A stretch of DNA of 64,000 nt from Urechis unicinctus. Its lineage: Eukaryota; Annelida; Polychaeta; Xenopneusta; Urechidae. A program made the translations under genes and the position numbers. Shown here piece by piece: positions 12,030 through 29,929 of this stretch. Location of the stretch: assembly GCA_034190875.2 (NCBI GenBank), contig CM067358.1:43475219-43539218 (forward strand), in the 5' to 3' direction. Every line of letters begins with the position of its first letter. Position 1 is the stretch's first letter. The notes under the pieces were generated by a model. That model was not told where the DNA came from, ran no database searches, and saw nothing but the letters and a program-made list of their open reading frames with translations.

Positions 12030-13260
12030 CTTGACCTGACGAGGTAACTGTGCCAGGAATAATATGAAGGCAATGTATATTAAGTAAGTCTATACAGATG
12101 TTCAAAGGCCGCCAATCACGCTTTAGTGAACCAGTTAGTGGCAGTGAGGGTAATTGACAACGGATGTTCTTAGAAGCGCAGGAAATGAGCAAGTGTTTAT
12201 TTGTTGGTGTTTCGGGCAGCATAAGCTTTAGATAAAGTTTATTTACTGGTATTCGATCATTCGATGGACTTAGGGACTTTCAACGCTCGCAGGTAAAGGC
12301 AATTAAAAGGTGTGAAAATGGCATGTATTGTACCGCACGTTTGTTGAAGTATATGCAAAAGATTACCTGCACCGTGATAACGATCCTACCTTCACGATCA
12401 ACAACAATTTGAGTATATGTTCATAATGCCGTCATTATTTTGACATGCAGTGTGTTTAACGCCAGCCTCGCGTTTTACGACTAATCTAGTGAGTTTTATT
12501 TATTCTATATCAAGGGTTTTCGGGCCTAATAAGCATGTTGCTAATGTTCCTGTATATAGTCCGGTACTTCGTTATTTGCCTTTAAGTCTACTTTGATTAG
12601 TTGCAGCATTGCAGTTATGATTGTAGAAACAAAAGGATCCCTGATTGCCTCATTTGGGACTGAAAACCTCTTTAAGGTAATTCGTAGCAATAGTATACAT
12701 GATAGTCAAGATGCTTTAGAACGCTATGATCACATAATGAAATAGTCTCATGGAAGGGTCAAGTAATTAATATAGATGGACGTATTATCATTTCATACTG
12801 ACATTCATTGAAATCCAATCAAAGCCGAGTGTAGCTACGGTATTACTTGGAGAAGTGTTTTGAAACGGTTGTTTAGGTCGAACTCAAAATAGCAACCCAA
12901 CCTGGCACTTATAATGACATATTTAAGGTCAAAACGCACGCTCTTTTTTATTATTTATATATATTTCATCTTGCCATAGAAAAAAATGATCCATTTACAC
13001 AGGAAATAGTCGGCTCAAATGATGGACAAAAACAAATTATTTGTATTTTATCAATGCTGCAAGATGAGATATTATTGAAAGTGGTGTGACCCCTCTGGTA
13101 AGTACTTCGAGCAAAGTTCAAGCGGTACAGATTGCAGTGTGACGTTGGTGGGGGCACTTACTTTTCGATAGTTTGTATTACTTTTACCACTAGAGTCACC
13201 GAAAATGCTGGTAGAGCCCGTCTAGGTCTATGGTTGTTGGTTTGAGATACATAAAATTAG
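12030..13260. other. Intergenic, nothing recognised
   Basis: AT-rich unique-looking sequence. I see no exon-like frame, RNA gene or repeat family. Confidence 0.5.
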
Positions 13261-13382
13261 TGTTTTATGAGCCCCCAACGACTAGCTTCTTCCCATGTCG
13301 CTGACTGTCCCATTGCTTGAAACGCGACGCCCATCTACTGTAACATCGCTGTTTTATAACAGTTCTGCATAAACATTTCACG

Positions 13383-13840
13383 ATGGATAAAACCGATGGC
13401 AGCCAAGCAACAGACTGTGTCCAAGGGGCCCAGCGGTTCTTCACATGACAGTGACGGATGAAGCCACCAGGGGGAAATAGATGCCAAAGGTCTGGATGGC
13501 GGAAATAGCACATGGGACGATGTGCGCCAGTTCTATGGAAAGCAGATCAAGAAAATGGATGATGTACAGACCTTAATGTGCACGCTGCGGAGACGAGGAA
13601 TGCCCAGTTATCACAAAGAGCCCATGGCGTTTATTCATCCAGACATTCAAGATAAGTAACTGATTGATACGATCTAGCTCGCACACTTGAATCGCATATT
13701 GACCTTAACTAACCATGCCATATCATTCAAACACTTATGAATGCATCTATTTATAAATAATTTTGTTCTCTGCGCCACACTGTCACGTTTTTGATCGCGA
13801 CTCTTGAAGGATGTAAAATCCTTGACCGTGGCTGTGGTTT
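13383..13840 (+). pseudogene. AS3MT-like exons 1-2 fragment
   Basis: 13383-13655 resembles exon 1 of the intact AS3MT gene at 47430. After an ATG the frame meets TGA at 13446. Further on a frame reads STWDDVRQFYGKQIKK then GMPSYHKE and FIHPDIQDK, ending at the same donor position (AA|GTAAC). 13797-13835 encodes EGCKILDRGCG, like the start of the SAM-binding exon 2 (DSCKILDLGSGAG), but with the first two glycines of the motif altered and no clean acceptor. Later exons are absent. It lies in the spacer of the inverted repeat, next to a Polinton fossil. Confidence 0.75.
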
Positions 13841-14449
13841 GGAACACCAGACCCACATCTGTAATTGCCGCCTGCAGACGTTTGATATTCCAGAGGCCAG
13901 ATTTTAATTGGACAGATTGTCCTCCTCCTGGAGTCTTTGACCGCCTTACAATACTCTCATTTGATTCGAGATTTTACCAGCCCACAGTAGACGTGATTGA
14001 CCTTAGGCATATACATAGATCATCTGCACTGTTGTCAATAGGATTGTGCAGGGACTCAGCCTTGCCACTTTGAACATTTGTCAGAGTTTGATACATAGCA
14101 CTATGTATCAAAGAAGTAAGACATGTTATCTACACTGGTCTTTAGCGGCAGCCATGCGCAGCAAAGTGTCTGGGTCCTCACCCAAAAGTACAACTCTGTG
14201 CACAAAGGACCGTGATTCATTTGAAGACAGCAAAAGAAGAACGTGCCGCAGTACGACAGCTAATAGCAGAGACCAAGCACGCCAAACTGCTGCTGAAGAC
14301 TGATCAACCTACTGCATATGCCGTCGATTGAAGTGATATAAGCCCTGATAGCAGCCCCTGCCTCGGTTGCCAGGTTATGTATAATTATCTGGGTAGTAGT
14401 CTGTTGGGTCCAACAATATATTAGACTTTGAAAGTGTATATGTAAATGT
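13841..14449. other. No gene recognised
   Basis: Short open frames exist on both strands but none has recognisable motifs or paired splice sites. Part may belong to the adjoining Polinton fossil. Confidence 0.4.
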
Positions 14450-15690
14450 ATGGATCCTGATACCATCATAGATCAACTACTCCTTGCGCAGGACGCTAAG
14501 TCCACGGCTAGCCCAGTGACCACTGAGAAGTCTCACCTTGATGGGGCCGCTACTCAGAAGAAAGAGAGGCTTGCTGCTGTCATAACTGGGGGTCAAGCAC
14601 GTCTGTACCTGGTTGAGTAGCGCCTTATAATCGACCAGGTCTAATTAATGTCTGACAAAGAGATCACAGAGCTGTATGTGAGATACGAAGCTCGGCTAGG
14701 CACTAGCATGACGCGCACTCTAGGTCAAACAGTGCTACAGCTATATTCAGGTATTGCTTGTATGTTTCTACCAATCCCACCAGAACATCATTCCAAGCTA
14801 ATTACAGACCTAGAGGCCGACCCGTTTTTTGGTCACGCGCAGTTAAGAAGAGGATCATAAACATACAAAACACGACCCCTACTGCGTTCTATGGTCTATT
14901 GGATCAGCTCTGCACCCAGTCTCTGAGGACCCTTAACGACCATCTAAGTATGACATTCAGGGGCAGTTAACCCTGCTTAAGGGTAAAGGTGTAGAGTATC
15001 CAACACCAGAGTCGCATATTGAGAAGGTAGAACAGCATGATACCAAGCCTTAAACATCTTTGGATGGGAAAAGGGAGCTGTTATTATACACCGCATTAGT
15101 AAAAAACCTTGCCCACGTATAAACTCCGTGTTTGGTAAGACCATGGAGCTGATGTATGACTTTTATTTAATACAATGAAGTCAAGATATGGTAGTAACCT
15201 TGGCCTGCTATATATAGACATGGACTCGCTGCTTATGGAAATCCGCACAGCCAATGTATATGCAGACATGCAGGCGGATAGTAGTGACCTCTTTGATACC
15301 AGCAACTATAATCCTTCACATCCATTATTCAGTAATGTTTAAAAAAAAGGTGTTAGAAAAGATGAAAGAGCAGTGTGCTGGTGTTCCTATTAAGGAGTAT
15401 GTTGGTCTTGGGCCTAAAATGTACTCAATTCATATGTCTGACGAGGGTGAGATTAAAAGAGCAAAAGGAAGTGAAAAAGGTTGTGGTTAAGATACACCTA
15501 CACCATACACAGTACATGGAGTCTCTGTTCACGAAAAAGCAGTTCCACCATGGAATGAACATGCTACCTAGTGATGGTCACAAGATACATGGGCTACACG
15601 TCAACAAGGTACCACTCTCTTCGTTTAACTCGGTGGTGGATAGCTGCGAACAGTGTAGACACCTTGGCCTATGGTCATGCTAGTTGACCA
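14450..15690 (+). mobile_element. Polinton/Maverick DNA polymerase B fossil
   Basis: Fragments of a protein-primed family B DNA polymerase of the Polinton/Maverick type are visible, including the region around the palm Asp motif (a DSLLMEI segment) and the C-terminal part (GVPIKEYVG, HKIHGLHVN). The DNA matches the fossil at 42948-44700 in the same order. It is a partial copy, broken many times. No terminal inverted repeats, integrase, protease or capsid genes are recognised. It looks old. Confidence 0.7.
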
Positions 15691-15699
15691 GCATACTGC

Positions 15700-17980
15700 C
15701 TGTGATAGCTAAAATTAGCAATATAGTCTTGCAACTCGTTGGAAAAAACAGCATAATATATTTTTGTTTTCCAGATCGACTTGCAAATGCATTGTGAATA
15801 CTTGCAAAATATATTGCTGCAACTGGTTCGAAAAAACAGCGTGAATCATCGTCCATCAGCTCGGTTCCCCTTAATAGATTTGCTCTTGTCCGTCATGCCC
15901 TATGCCATTACAGGGAATTCGATGTCTGTCCCTACACCCATATCCTCCAATACTGCACGAATGATAATGTATCAATAAATAATTGATAAAATCTTAACGC
16001 ATATATTGACATCAGTTCATTTACATTGAGTAAGCTCGGTATAATGTAATGTTGGCACATATATATAAAACGGAAGTGATAGTTGTGATTTTAATGTGAG
16101 AACACCATTTATCCTTTCATCTATATGCTCAATCACAGCAATAAATGTATCTATATTGAATAACTTGGATGGTGTTGCGCGATGTAAAAGCTCGGTAAAA
16201 TACCTAATTAAAAATGTCATCAATTTCCCCCTAAAATGAACAATGGGGAACTTAAAAACTGCAATATAAGTTTTTGTGCGATTACAAGGACCACTCCGGT
16301 CAACCACCAGAAACCAATTGTCCACCGACACGAGTCGCAACCCACGGCCAACAGGTTGCCCCCAATTAGTCGCCATTTATGACTTGCAGGAAGATACAAT
16401 GGGCTTATTCTACCACCGGACCCACAGGAGGTTGAATGATCAGAGGAATTGACGAGATTATCGAATAATAAAAGACCATCCGCGTCTTGGTGTAGGTCAT
16501 TCTTTTAAGTCAAAACGATGGAAATCCACTGGTAATCCGTTAGATGATATGTATGATGACAATATAAAAGCTATAAATGACATAAAACACTGTAACATCT
16601 GTTTTGATAACATCAGGGAATATTTTACTTGTATTAGAGTGTTGTCAATACAGGATTTGTCCATCTAGCATATAACCACAAATTTGCATCGCATTTAGGC
16701 GTTAGAGTCATTGCCATTATTTGTTAACTCTTGCTACCAACCGCGTTTGTACTTGGCGCCACTAATGAATCGACTGGTCTTTATCAAATCGCAAACACTA
16801 CATTAGAACAATATCTATCCTTCGTGCAAATAATACAAAACAGCATAGAAACTGACAATGACATCACCAACAAGATTGCTTCTATGACGACTTTATTATC
16901 TATCAGACATTTAAGCAGATTTCTCTGCTTTGTAGGGTTATTTATTTTATCTTAACGTCCATGTCAATGGTCTTATGTACAAAATCCATAAATCTTGTGA
17001 GTGTGATGGTCACATAGTTGCATCGGTTGCCAGCTGGGATGCCGGAGATCTTTTGTTTCTCCTCAGTGGATGATTAAGACCAGTCTCTATAATATCCTAG
17101 TCTGGTTTCTCCTAGGTCAAGTTCAAGGGTATCATATATTGTAAAAAAAACCCTCTGAGCTAGCCCGTTAGTTTAGCTTTATTCACACGTAGATTCACAC
17201 CTCCTCTAAGCTGCTTGAATAGAGCAACGCAGTCTGCAGAAAACCCATCCGATGTACCAAGTTTAGTCAGCAATTCAAATGAAATAATCTGAACGATATC
17301 ATTTGCTAACGTTCAACTGGCATTTGCTTGTTTGCTCACCATATGAGCAGTTACGGAATGGAAAGAACACATGGTACTTGCTTTGAGACAAATAGGTAAA
17401 TTGACAACCACATATGACTGCAACATTTCAAGAGGAAAGAGGCTTTTTTTATTTTTGATTCAAAGGTTGTTTACCCACTACGAATTGCTTGACATCCTTT
17501 TATGTATCATTATGTTTTTTGGCTTAAGGACAACGAATGCAAGAGGCAGCTCCCCGGCCATCTCAGGTAAGCAAATCTCAGCCACTTCCTTTATGGCGTT
17601 GTGACTTAACAGCAGGTCTTCCAGAGAGGCAGGAGCATAAGTACCTTCGTGGACGTACTGAATGAACTAACTTAATTATACCAGTGTGTTCCGCCAAAAT
17701 ACACTAGTAACAACATTAGCATTTATCATGCAACGTGGTTGACATCAGGGTAACAAACTGCTTAATATAACACTTAACTGATACTTGTGTAACTCACATA
17801 ACAGGTATAAGACAATTTGGTATAATTACTTTTCTTTGGTATTCTGATTGGCAGAATATGATATGCACATGTGGGTAAATTCGTATTTTGCAATTCATCT
17901 TGTGATAATGAACAAAATTAAGCAGTTTACTAGAGAGAAACGTCCAATAAACGGATTATTATTTGGAACCAATCATGCAA
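15700..17980. other. Unassigned AT-rich sequence
   Basis: Several short frames occur on both strands (for example a minus-strand frame at 16017-16376 and plus-strand frames at 16731-16955 and 17371-17604). None shows a motif I recognise. They may be further remains of the neighbouring Polinton or of intergenic DNA. Confidence 0.4.
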
Positions 17981-18567
17981 CATTACCTGCAACCCCTTAT
18001 ATTTTATGACCTCCTTCACACGGCCGGTAATATAGAACAATTTATCCTCGTCATAATACCCGATGTCCCCTAACAGCGATCATATAGATTGCATAAACAG
18101 CAATGTTTTCGTAACTTTATGGCATCACAGCCATACTTCTCTCAATCATATTTTTTTATAAATTTTATGATTTAGTCAAAAATAACCTAAGTTGAACCAG
18201 CCATCTTTGTCAATTATTTCTGCAGTTACCTAAGGGCGATTTAAATAGCCCATCATCAGGTGTGGTTCTGAAAAATCACATGACATGAGGTGGATCTTGC
18301 TCCAGTAAGGTTATCTATCGCACAAAATGCAGCTTCAACTGCTGGTCCCAGTAGAGCAGCTCTACAATAAATATCGTAGACATGAGACCAGTCAAACTGA
18401 GCTGCATATATATGCTTTGACATCATCGTCGCGACAGCTGGAACGGTGAAAATGGTTTTGTACTGGATGTGTGACAAACGATCAATATTCATACAAGTAG
18501 TTATTTGAAGCTTCAAAATCTAGCGTATGGCTGGCGTTATGATGCACAATATACGTTATTTACCGTG

Positions 18568-18660
18568 TACTTAGCCCTACAAGGGGTTTGAGAAGACGTC
18601 TTACTCTGTTTGAAAACGACGCAATTTTATACATTTTGAGATCGATATAGACAACTACCA
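18568..18660 (-). mobile_element. Helitron-like 3' terminus, diverged copy
   Basis: TTAGCCCTACAAG, a degenerate hairpin with AGACGTCTTAC, then GAAAACGACGCAA and TTTTGAGATCGAT match the element end at 545-620. Confidence 0.35.
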
Positions 18661-19050
18661 AACACCAAGAATAGCCAAGTGATGGAGTTTTAGAATGCAA
18701 TGATGTCCACGGACAGTTTTATCCCTTTGTGGCGGGTGATTTCATCCATGGTAATTAGTCAAAGTTCGATAAATTTGAAAGCGGTAGAAATTCCGAAACA
18801 CCGCAACATTTTTGTTTTCAAGTTCAAGACCACGTACATCGCGCATGCTCAGAATGAAGTGACCCATCGACGACTATTGTTGCCTGGATCTGAAGTTTGA
18901 ACTCGATAAGATACAGCAGATTGTATTCAGAGTGCGTCAACGCGCTTCGCAAGCTTAGCAGGGAGGTAATGCGGATGAGGTGGCGGGAAATCGGGTTGGC
19001 GTCATAACGTTGTAGCTGTTCATAAGTCTCCAGGCTCGTCACCTTACGCT

Positions 19051-19316
19051 AGCCGGTCTCAGTGGCTTGGTGGTTTACTGCCTCTCCTTTCGACCCACAG
19101 GCTGTGGGTTCGAATCCAAGGTGTGACAACCTGACTGGTTACTCGTGACTCGGATGATCACGTACAAATGGCGGTCCCATCTCTGAAAAGGGATGTAAAA
19201 GATCCTCTGAGGACGACGTGCTCGTGCACGTGGCAGTGACCACCCTCAGAGTTACACACTCACTGCTAGTCGTACATAGCCTAGTTGCTAAACACGACTA
19301 TAATTCGATGCACACA
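19051..19316 (+). mobile_element. tRNA-derived SINE
   Basis: The insert begins AGCCGGTCTCAGTGGCTTGG, which looks like a degenerate RNA polymerase III A box, and has a perfect B box GGTTCGAATCC at 19107-19117. A tRNA-unrelated body follows and the 3' end is a short CACACA tail. It interrupts exon 4 of copy C. The flanks CACCTTACGCT (19040-19050) and CACCATACGCT (19317-19327) are a near-perfect target-site duplication of the exon text, which reads CACCGTACGCT in copy B. Confidence 0.8.
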
Positions 19317-19679
19317 CACCATACGCTATGACAGTCTGCAGCGAGGGAAGAGAGAGGCATATTCATATGTTGACAATCAGATATTTCAGCATTTACTTCG
19401 CTCAAAATGAAACACCCAATATATGTTTTCTATGGCACCTGCCACCCATAGTATAAACTAACAGAATGTGGTCGGTCAGTAATAGTTTTATTACAAGCCT
19501 CTGGTTATAAATGAATTAATCATCAGATTCAGTGCATTTATGATCCAATGGATGATACATGAAGACCAGCTTGTTAACTTGGCGAATGCGAATATGCCAA
19601 TTTATCTTGGTCAGTCGTGTTTGTGGTTATGTATGAATGTATGTTTGTATGCATGTTTGTTAACATTTTTTTGATCCAC

Positions 19680-20190
19680 GATACAGGTCGCAATTTTTCA
19701 ATTTTTTTTCCTTAAATCGTTAGGCGTCATTAATGGGCAGAACCGCATTCGCCAAGTAATGGCGATCAGTCCGATTGTATTTTTGTATGCTTTTTGGATG
19801 TGTGATTGTTAATAATATTTTTATCCACGATACAGGGCGTAAAATGCCCAGAACCAATATTTTTTGTTTCGACCTTGAACTGAAACTTAGGTCAAGGTCA
19901 TCGAATAAGTGTTTTGACCTTGATTTGAAAATAAAGTCAAGATCATCGAATAAGTGAAAAACTAGTATCTCGAATAACTAAGTCAATAACGGTCGGATTG
20001 TAATATAATTTACATTATGTGCAGATCTTTCTAATTGCAAACCTTTTCTAAATATATATGTGGACATTGAACTAACAGTTTTCCCAAGCGCCCCAGGTCG
20101 AAAAATCGTGGTATCGGTCCAAATGACAACAACAGTTTCATGAATATTTTGAGCGCCTATTAAGCCGTCACTACATGTCTGATAATGATA
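19680..20190 (+). repeat. Repeat family R1, rearranged units
   Basis: Two closely spaced GGTCAAGGTCATCG-type arms (19890 and 19935 areas) precede the TATCTCGAATAACT core and the GGTATCGGTCCAAATGACAA segment. It lies in intron 3 of copy C; the inverted counterpart in copy B is 23485-23890. Confidence 0.7.
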
Positions 20191-20839
20191 AAAATTGGGT
20201 CACATGTACTCATTGACAGTTTAAGATCCGTATATTTAATGAATGTCGATGGTATTACTTCCGGTCACGAAAGCATCGAACTTTTCAAAAAAAGACAAAA
20301 ACAGTATAAATATTCTAAAGGTGTAATGTAATTGTAATTTTTTCTATATATACTTAATTGTAAAAATGTATCGTTAAAAAAATCGTAGTAGGACGAACAT
20401 TTCTGGCAGCTAATTTTCGATGCTAATAAAATAGTAAATATCAGTTGATTAATCATAAAAATGACCTCAGTTGTTGACATAATCAGCGCCAATCTAATAC
20501 GCAAATTTTATTGATATCGGTTGCCTCACTTCCGGTTTCGAACGAATCAAAGTTCAAACGGGGCTGAAATCTGCTCTAAATACCCGTTTGCTCACAAAGT
20601 AAGCTTTAAGTACATCTGGTTTCACATATGGTGGCTCTTAATTATTTTGTCAACAACAGCCGAGTTATAGCCCTGAACAAAGGCCGCCTCTGCCCTCTGC
20701 TCTCTATTTAATAAACTAAGCTTCTCGACATATGACCATGAACAACTGGAACTATTTGCACTATAATTACTTATGCTTTGAAGATATTGTCACTTAAATA
20801 TGTGTCAAGGATTGTTTGCTTGAAATGCAAAACTGTATT

Positions 20840-21190
20840 AACTGATTGTATTGACATAAAGCAGCATCTCCTATTGATTTATTTGATTCCTCAAATATAA
20901 CAGCCGCATTTGCACCTGGATTTAACTGATTGTATTGGCATAAAGCAGCATCTCCTATTGATTTATTTGATTGCTCAAGTATAACAGCCGCATTTGCACC
21001 TGGATTTAACTGATTGTATTGGCATAAAGCAGCATCTCCTATTGATTTATTTGATTGCCCAAATATAATAGCCGCATTAGCACCTGGATTTGACTGATTG
21101 TATTGGCATAAAGAAGCATCTTTTCTAGATTTATTTGATCGCCCAAATATAATAGCCGCATTTGCACCTGGATTTAACTGATCGTACTGG
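20840..21190 (-). repeat. 84-bp minisatellite in intron 3 of copy C
   Basis: About four units of an 84-bp repeat containing GGCATAAAGCAGCATCTCCT, GATTTATTTGATTGC and GCCGCATTTGCACCTGG. Because 84 is a multiple of three, an open frame runs through it (repeat NQLNPGANAA), but it lies between a donor and an acceptor. Copy B has five to six units (22850-23285), copy A two to three (about 10330-10530) and copy D one. Confidence 0.85.
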
Positions 21191-21599
21191 TATGACACCC
21201 GGAACTCCATTAGGTTTAACCGATGGTGTTTGTTTAAATGTGACATCTCACCTGGATGATAGAACATATCTTCTTAACCTCTTTAACTAGTGGAACCAGT
21301 TCCGGCCAGGTAACAACAAATTTGCTCTGGCATTCTATCACATGATGATGAAGCTCATCTGATAAAAGCAACAAGGACGTTAGCTATCGTGACAACATAA
21401 TGTATGGCCATAGCAATGACAGGTGCGCCCCTTACTTACTTACTTAGTCAGTTAATATCATGAAGTACATATGGGGCCTACCTGTCATTGCTATGGCCAT
21501 ACATTATGGCGTCACGAGAGCTGCCTTAATGGACGTATAAAGCACCCCTGACCTGACTTGTACGTGAGATATCATATACTGATAACATTTGTGATTCAC

Positions 21600-21840
21600 T
21601 ACATGGTTCAGAAGTGGTGTTTTTTAAAAAACTAAATCAATTGACTTTGAGCGGCGTTGATTGTAGGGTTGGATAAAGCAACAAGGGCTCTCTGTGTTGT
21701 GTTATCGTCACACGACAGTCTGTTAACGCCATTTAGATAAAAAAAAAGCACCACTTCTGAACCATGTATTGACTCACAAATGATCATTTAATAAAAATCC
21801 ATGTAGCGTCGTCCATGATGAATTAGCTTTTTATATATTA
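21600..21840. other. Junction between copies C and B
   Basis: Short unique stretch between the head ends of the two divergent copies. No promoter motif is recognised. Confidence 0.4.
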
Positions 21841-22037
21841 TCCATTCAGCACTTTGGGCTGTAACTACAAACAAAGTATAATCTTTAAGGCGTAAAAACT
21901 AACGATGATAAATAGCGTTCGCAACTCCAGTTAAGTGTTTTTAACCAACGCACTATCCAATCGGCCAACCATTACAGTCGACCTTACGATGCTAGAGGGA
22001 GCTTCAGACTGACACATTTGTCACATCGGATACCAGC

Positions 22038-27302
<5,265 letters not shown>

Positions 27303-28988
27303 GCTGACCTCTCCATGGTATCTACAGGTGTGGATTAGCATTCAGCTCTTTATACATGAAGCTTATTCATAGTTATATAAAAAAAATTTATTGAAATTTC
27401 TTCAAAGAAATAAGAAGCAACCAAAATTAAACCTGCGATATAGTTGTTAAAGTTTTATTAACTCTGTTCCTCAACCGCTTATTCTGGTTGTCTAGATTTC
27501 AACAGGACCTGGTAAAAACCTGCTAGTATTGTACTTACAACTCGATGTAAAGTCAATCTTATATGTTGTTGCTGTTTGACTTGAATATGCTGTTGACGAG
27601 TATGAATTGTTCACTGTGAAAATACAATAATAGATCATAAAATCTAACAAAAAGTGCTATCTGTTTTACTGTGTAAGGGAGGGTGGGGGGAGTGATTTGA
27701 TTGGATAAAACCTGTTACTATTGTTTTACCGCTTGATTTTTCCATATAAGGTACTTTAAACCTTCGAGATGTCCATATATTATGACTAATTCAAACTTCT
27801 TGATTTTCATTTTATCTTTGGCACCATATAATAATCATTCATTGGTACACAATGTTAGCCGTATTCTCAAGATTCACATGACAATGGATTATGAATGAAA
27901 CGAATCGATGGTGTTGATCGCGATATATTAATACTATACCACCAAGAATGTGCGAGCAAATAGTGATATGTATATATTGCTTAGATGATATATGCTTTCG
28001 TGCTCCAAGCATAAATCTTTGACCAAAAAGCATTATATTTTTTAAGTTAGAGTTAACGTTTAGCAGAAGGTGTGCAAATCATTGTGTTTTAATTATCATT
28101 CTGAAGTACAACTAGTTCTGGGACCTTTGTGATGAATCCGACTGAGTGGCTTTTGCATTAATGAAAATATTTGCCACTAGAATGGTGTCTTTCTCCCTAC
28201 AGTGCACCGGCATATGAAAAGATAAATGCGCCTACCCTCTTATCTAAGTTCTTGATGGTTGTCCATCTATGAGCTGGATTCCCAGCCTTTCAAAGTTATT
28301 ATTAAAAACCATATAACAAGGTGTAAAATATTTCGATTCCTAACTGTTGAAATTGAATCATTTTCTTAAGATTGAATAAAAAAATAAATGCGTTCGCCCT
28401 CTCATTTCAGTTCTTGTCAGTTGTTCCTCAATGAGTTGCTCATCTACTTATCCAAGTTGTCATGCAAATTGAACAATATATCGTCGAGGTGTCAAATTGT
28501 TTGATTCCTAACTGCTACGATCAAATCATGTTTTTTCCCTGAACAAAATAAGTAACACTCGACCGATATAGTTCGTCTGTGATTAGATGAGCCTCGAGGG
28601 AGGGAGCGCTCTCTTTTATTTATAAAATAAATTGATCGGTTTAAGTTGAAGTTCGATCCAGTTTAATATCGGTCAGAAAAGGTAAAAAAAATATTCTTGC
28701 CGGTCAAGTTGTAGCCTCAGGGCGGCTCAATCAGACATTGATACGTGACATCACTCTCACGTCTTGCAAAGCAGCAGTCTTTCTTTACTTAAAAATTTCT
28801 TTACTTACAAAATCGCACCACGCCAGTAGAACTATAGAAAGCGACCCAAACCCTGCAGTTGACATGAAGTACATTGATTATTTGCATTTCCCTCTCTATA
28901 CTGAAATATATGTATATAGATATATACACCTATATATGTATATATATATATATATATATATACCTATATATGTATATATGTAATCAAT

Positions 28989-29093
<105 letters not shown>

Positions 29094-29097
29094 CATT

Positions 29098-29242
29098 CAG
29101 TAGACCAATCAGAAGACCAGTCGTTGACCACGTCCCAGAATTAATCAGAGAATTCCATATGGTTTTAAGAGACGCTATGACAAAGCACCACCTGCTCAAA
29201 GGTGACTTGATCACATATAATCCCGGTCGGAGGCGCGAGTGA
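29098..29242 (+). other. Exon-like open frame, unrecognised
   Basis: A frame directly after the AT tract reads [19 protein letters not shown] and later [14 protein letters not shown], then meets TGA. The composition looks like real protein rather than random AT-rich DNA, but I cannot assign a family, find no ATG inside it and see no clear partner exon. It may be an exon of an undetected gene or old transposon debris. Confidence 0.25.
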
Positions 29243-29662
29243 GCCCTTTGGGTATAGCTATGGGCGTGATCGTATTTTCTTGCTGTTATTCATCGACAAC
29301 ATTTTTCCCCATCGAAGGACCAGAAGCAGCTGTGCTGTTCTTCTCTTTGTACCATATGTATGTGTAACAGAGTAAAAGTTGTTGAACTGGTTTTGACAGG
29401 GTGAGATCTTGTTCGTGAGAACTGAAACCTACTGTGGTCGAGCAGCGGTCGGCTTTTCCAAGTCATCTTCCGGCAAATGTACGTAAGCATTCATCTGGCG
29501 AATCTGTTGGTCAATATGGTTGATTTAGAAGAAAGCGAGGACGTTAGCAGTCTATCGTTTTGCTCCTGTGTATTGTACCTCATCAACCATCATTGTCATC
29601 ACAGCATTTGCTCGTGTTACATTGAACAGATCCTTTATCCAGCAGAGCGGAACCATTGGCAA

Positions 29663-29916
<254 letters not shown>

Positions 29917-29929
29917 CAACTCAGAACTA

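Larger units (their letters stand above)
17987..21567 (-). pseudogene. 4CL-like acyl-CoA synthetase copy C, decayed
   Basis: Minus-strand exons in gene order: the last few bases of exon 2 (21553-21567), exon 3 (21252-21358, full 107 bp), exon 4 in pieces (about 18995-19340, split by a SINE), a diverged exon 6 (about 18296-18462, reading KTIFTVPAVATMMSK and AAQFDWSHVYDIY), part of exon 8 (18187-18272, reading IIDKDGW) and exon 9 (17987-18069, the same 83 bp as in copy B, reading [19 protein letters not shown]). Exons 1, 5, 7, 10 and 11 are not found and the catalytic P-loop is lost. The amino-acid differences in exon 6 suggest it is older than the A/B pair. Intron 3 shares the 84-bp repeat and an R1 unit with copy B, in inverted orientation. 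Confidence 0.8.

Noticed and set aside
19051-19120. tRNA gene
   Set aside because: It has a good B box and an approximate A box, but the arms do not pair as an acceptor stem and a long non-tRNA body follows with a target duplication, so it is a SINE head.
20794-21267. 157-residue repeat protein with NQLNPGANAA units
   Set aside because: It is the 84-bp minisatellite in intron 3 of copy C, lying outside the exons; the open frame follows from the period being a multiple of three.
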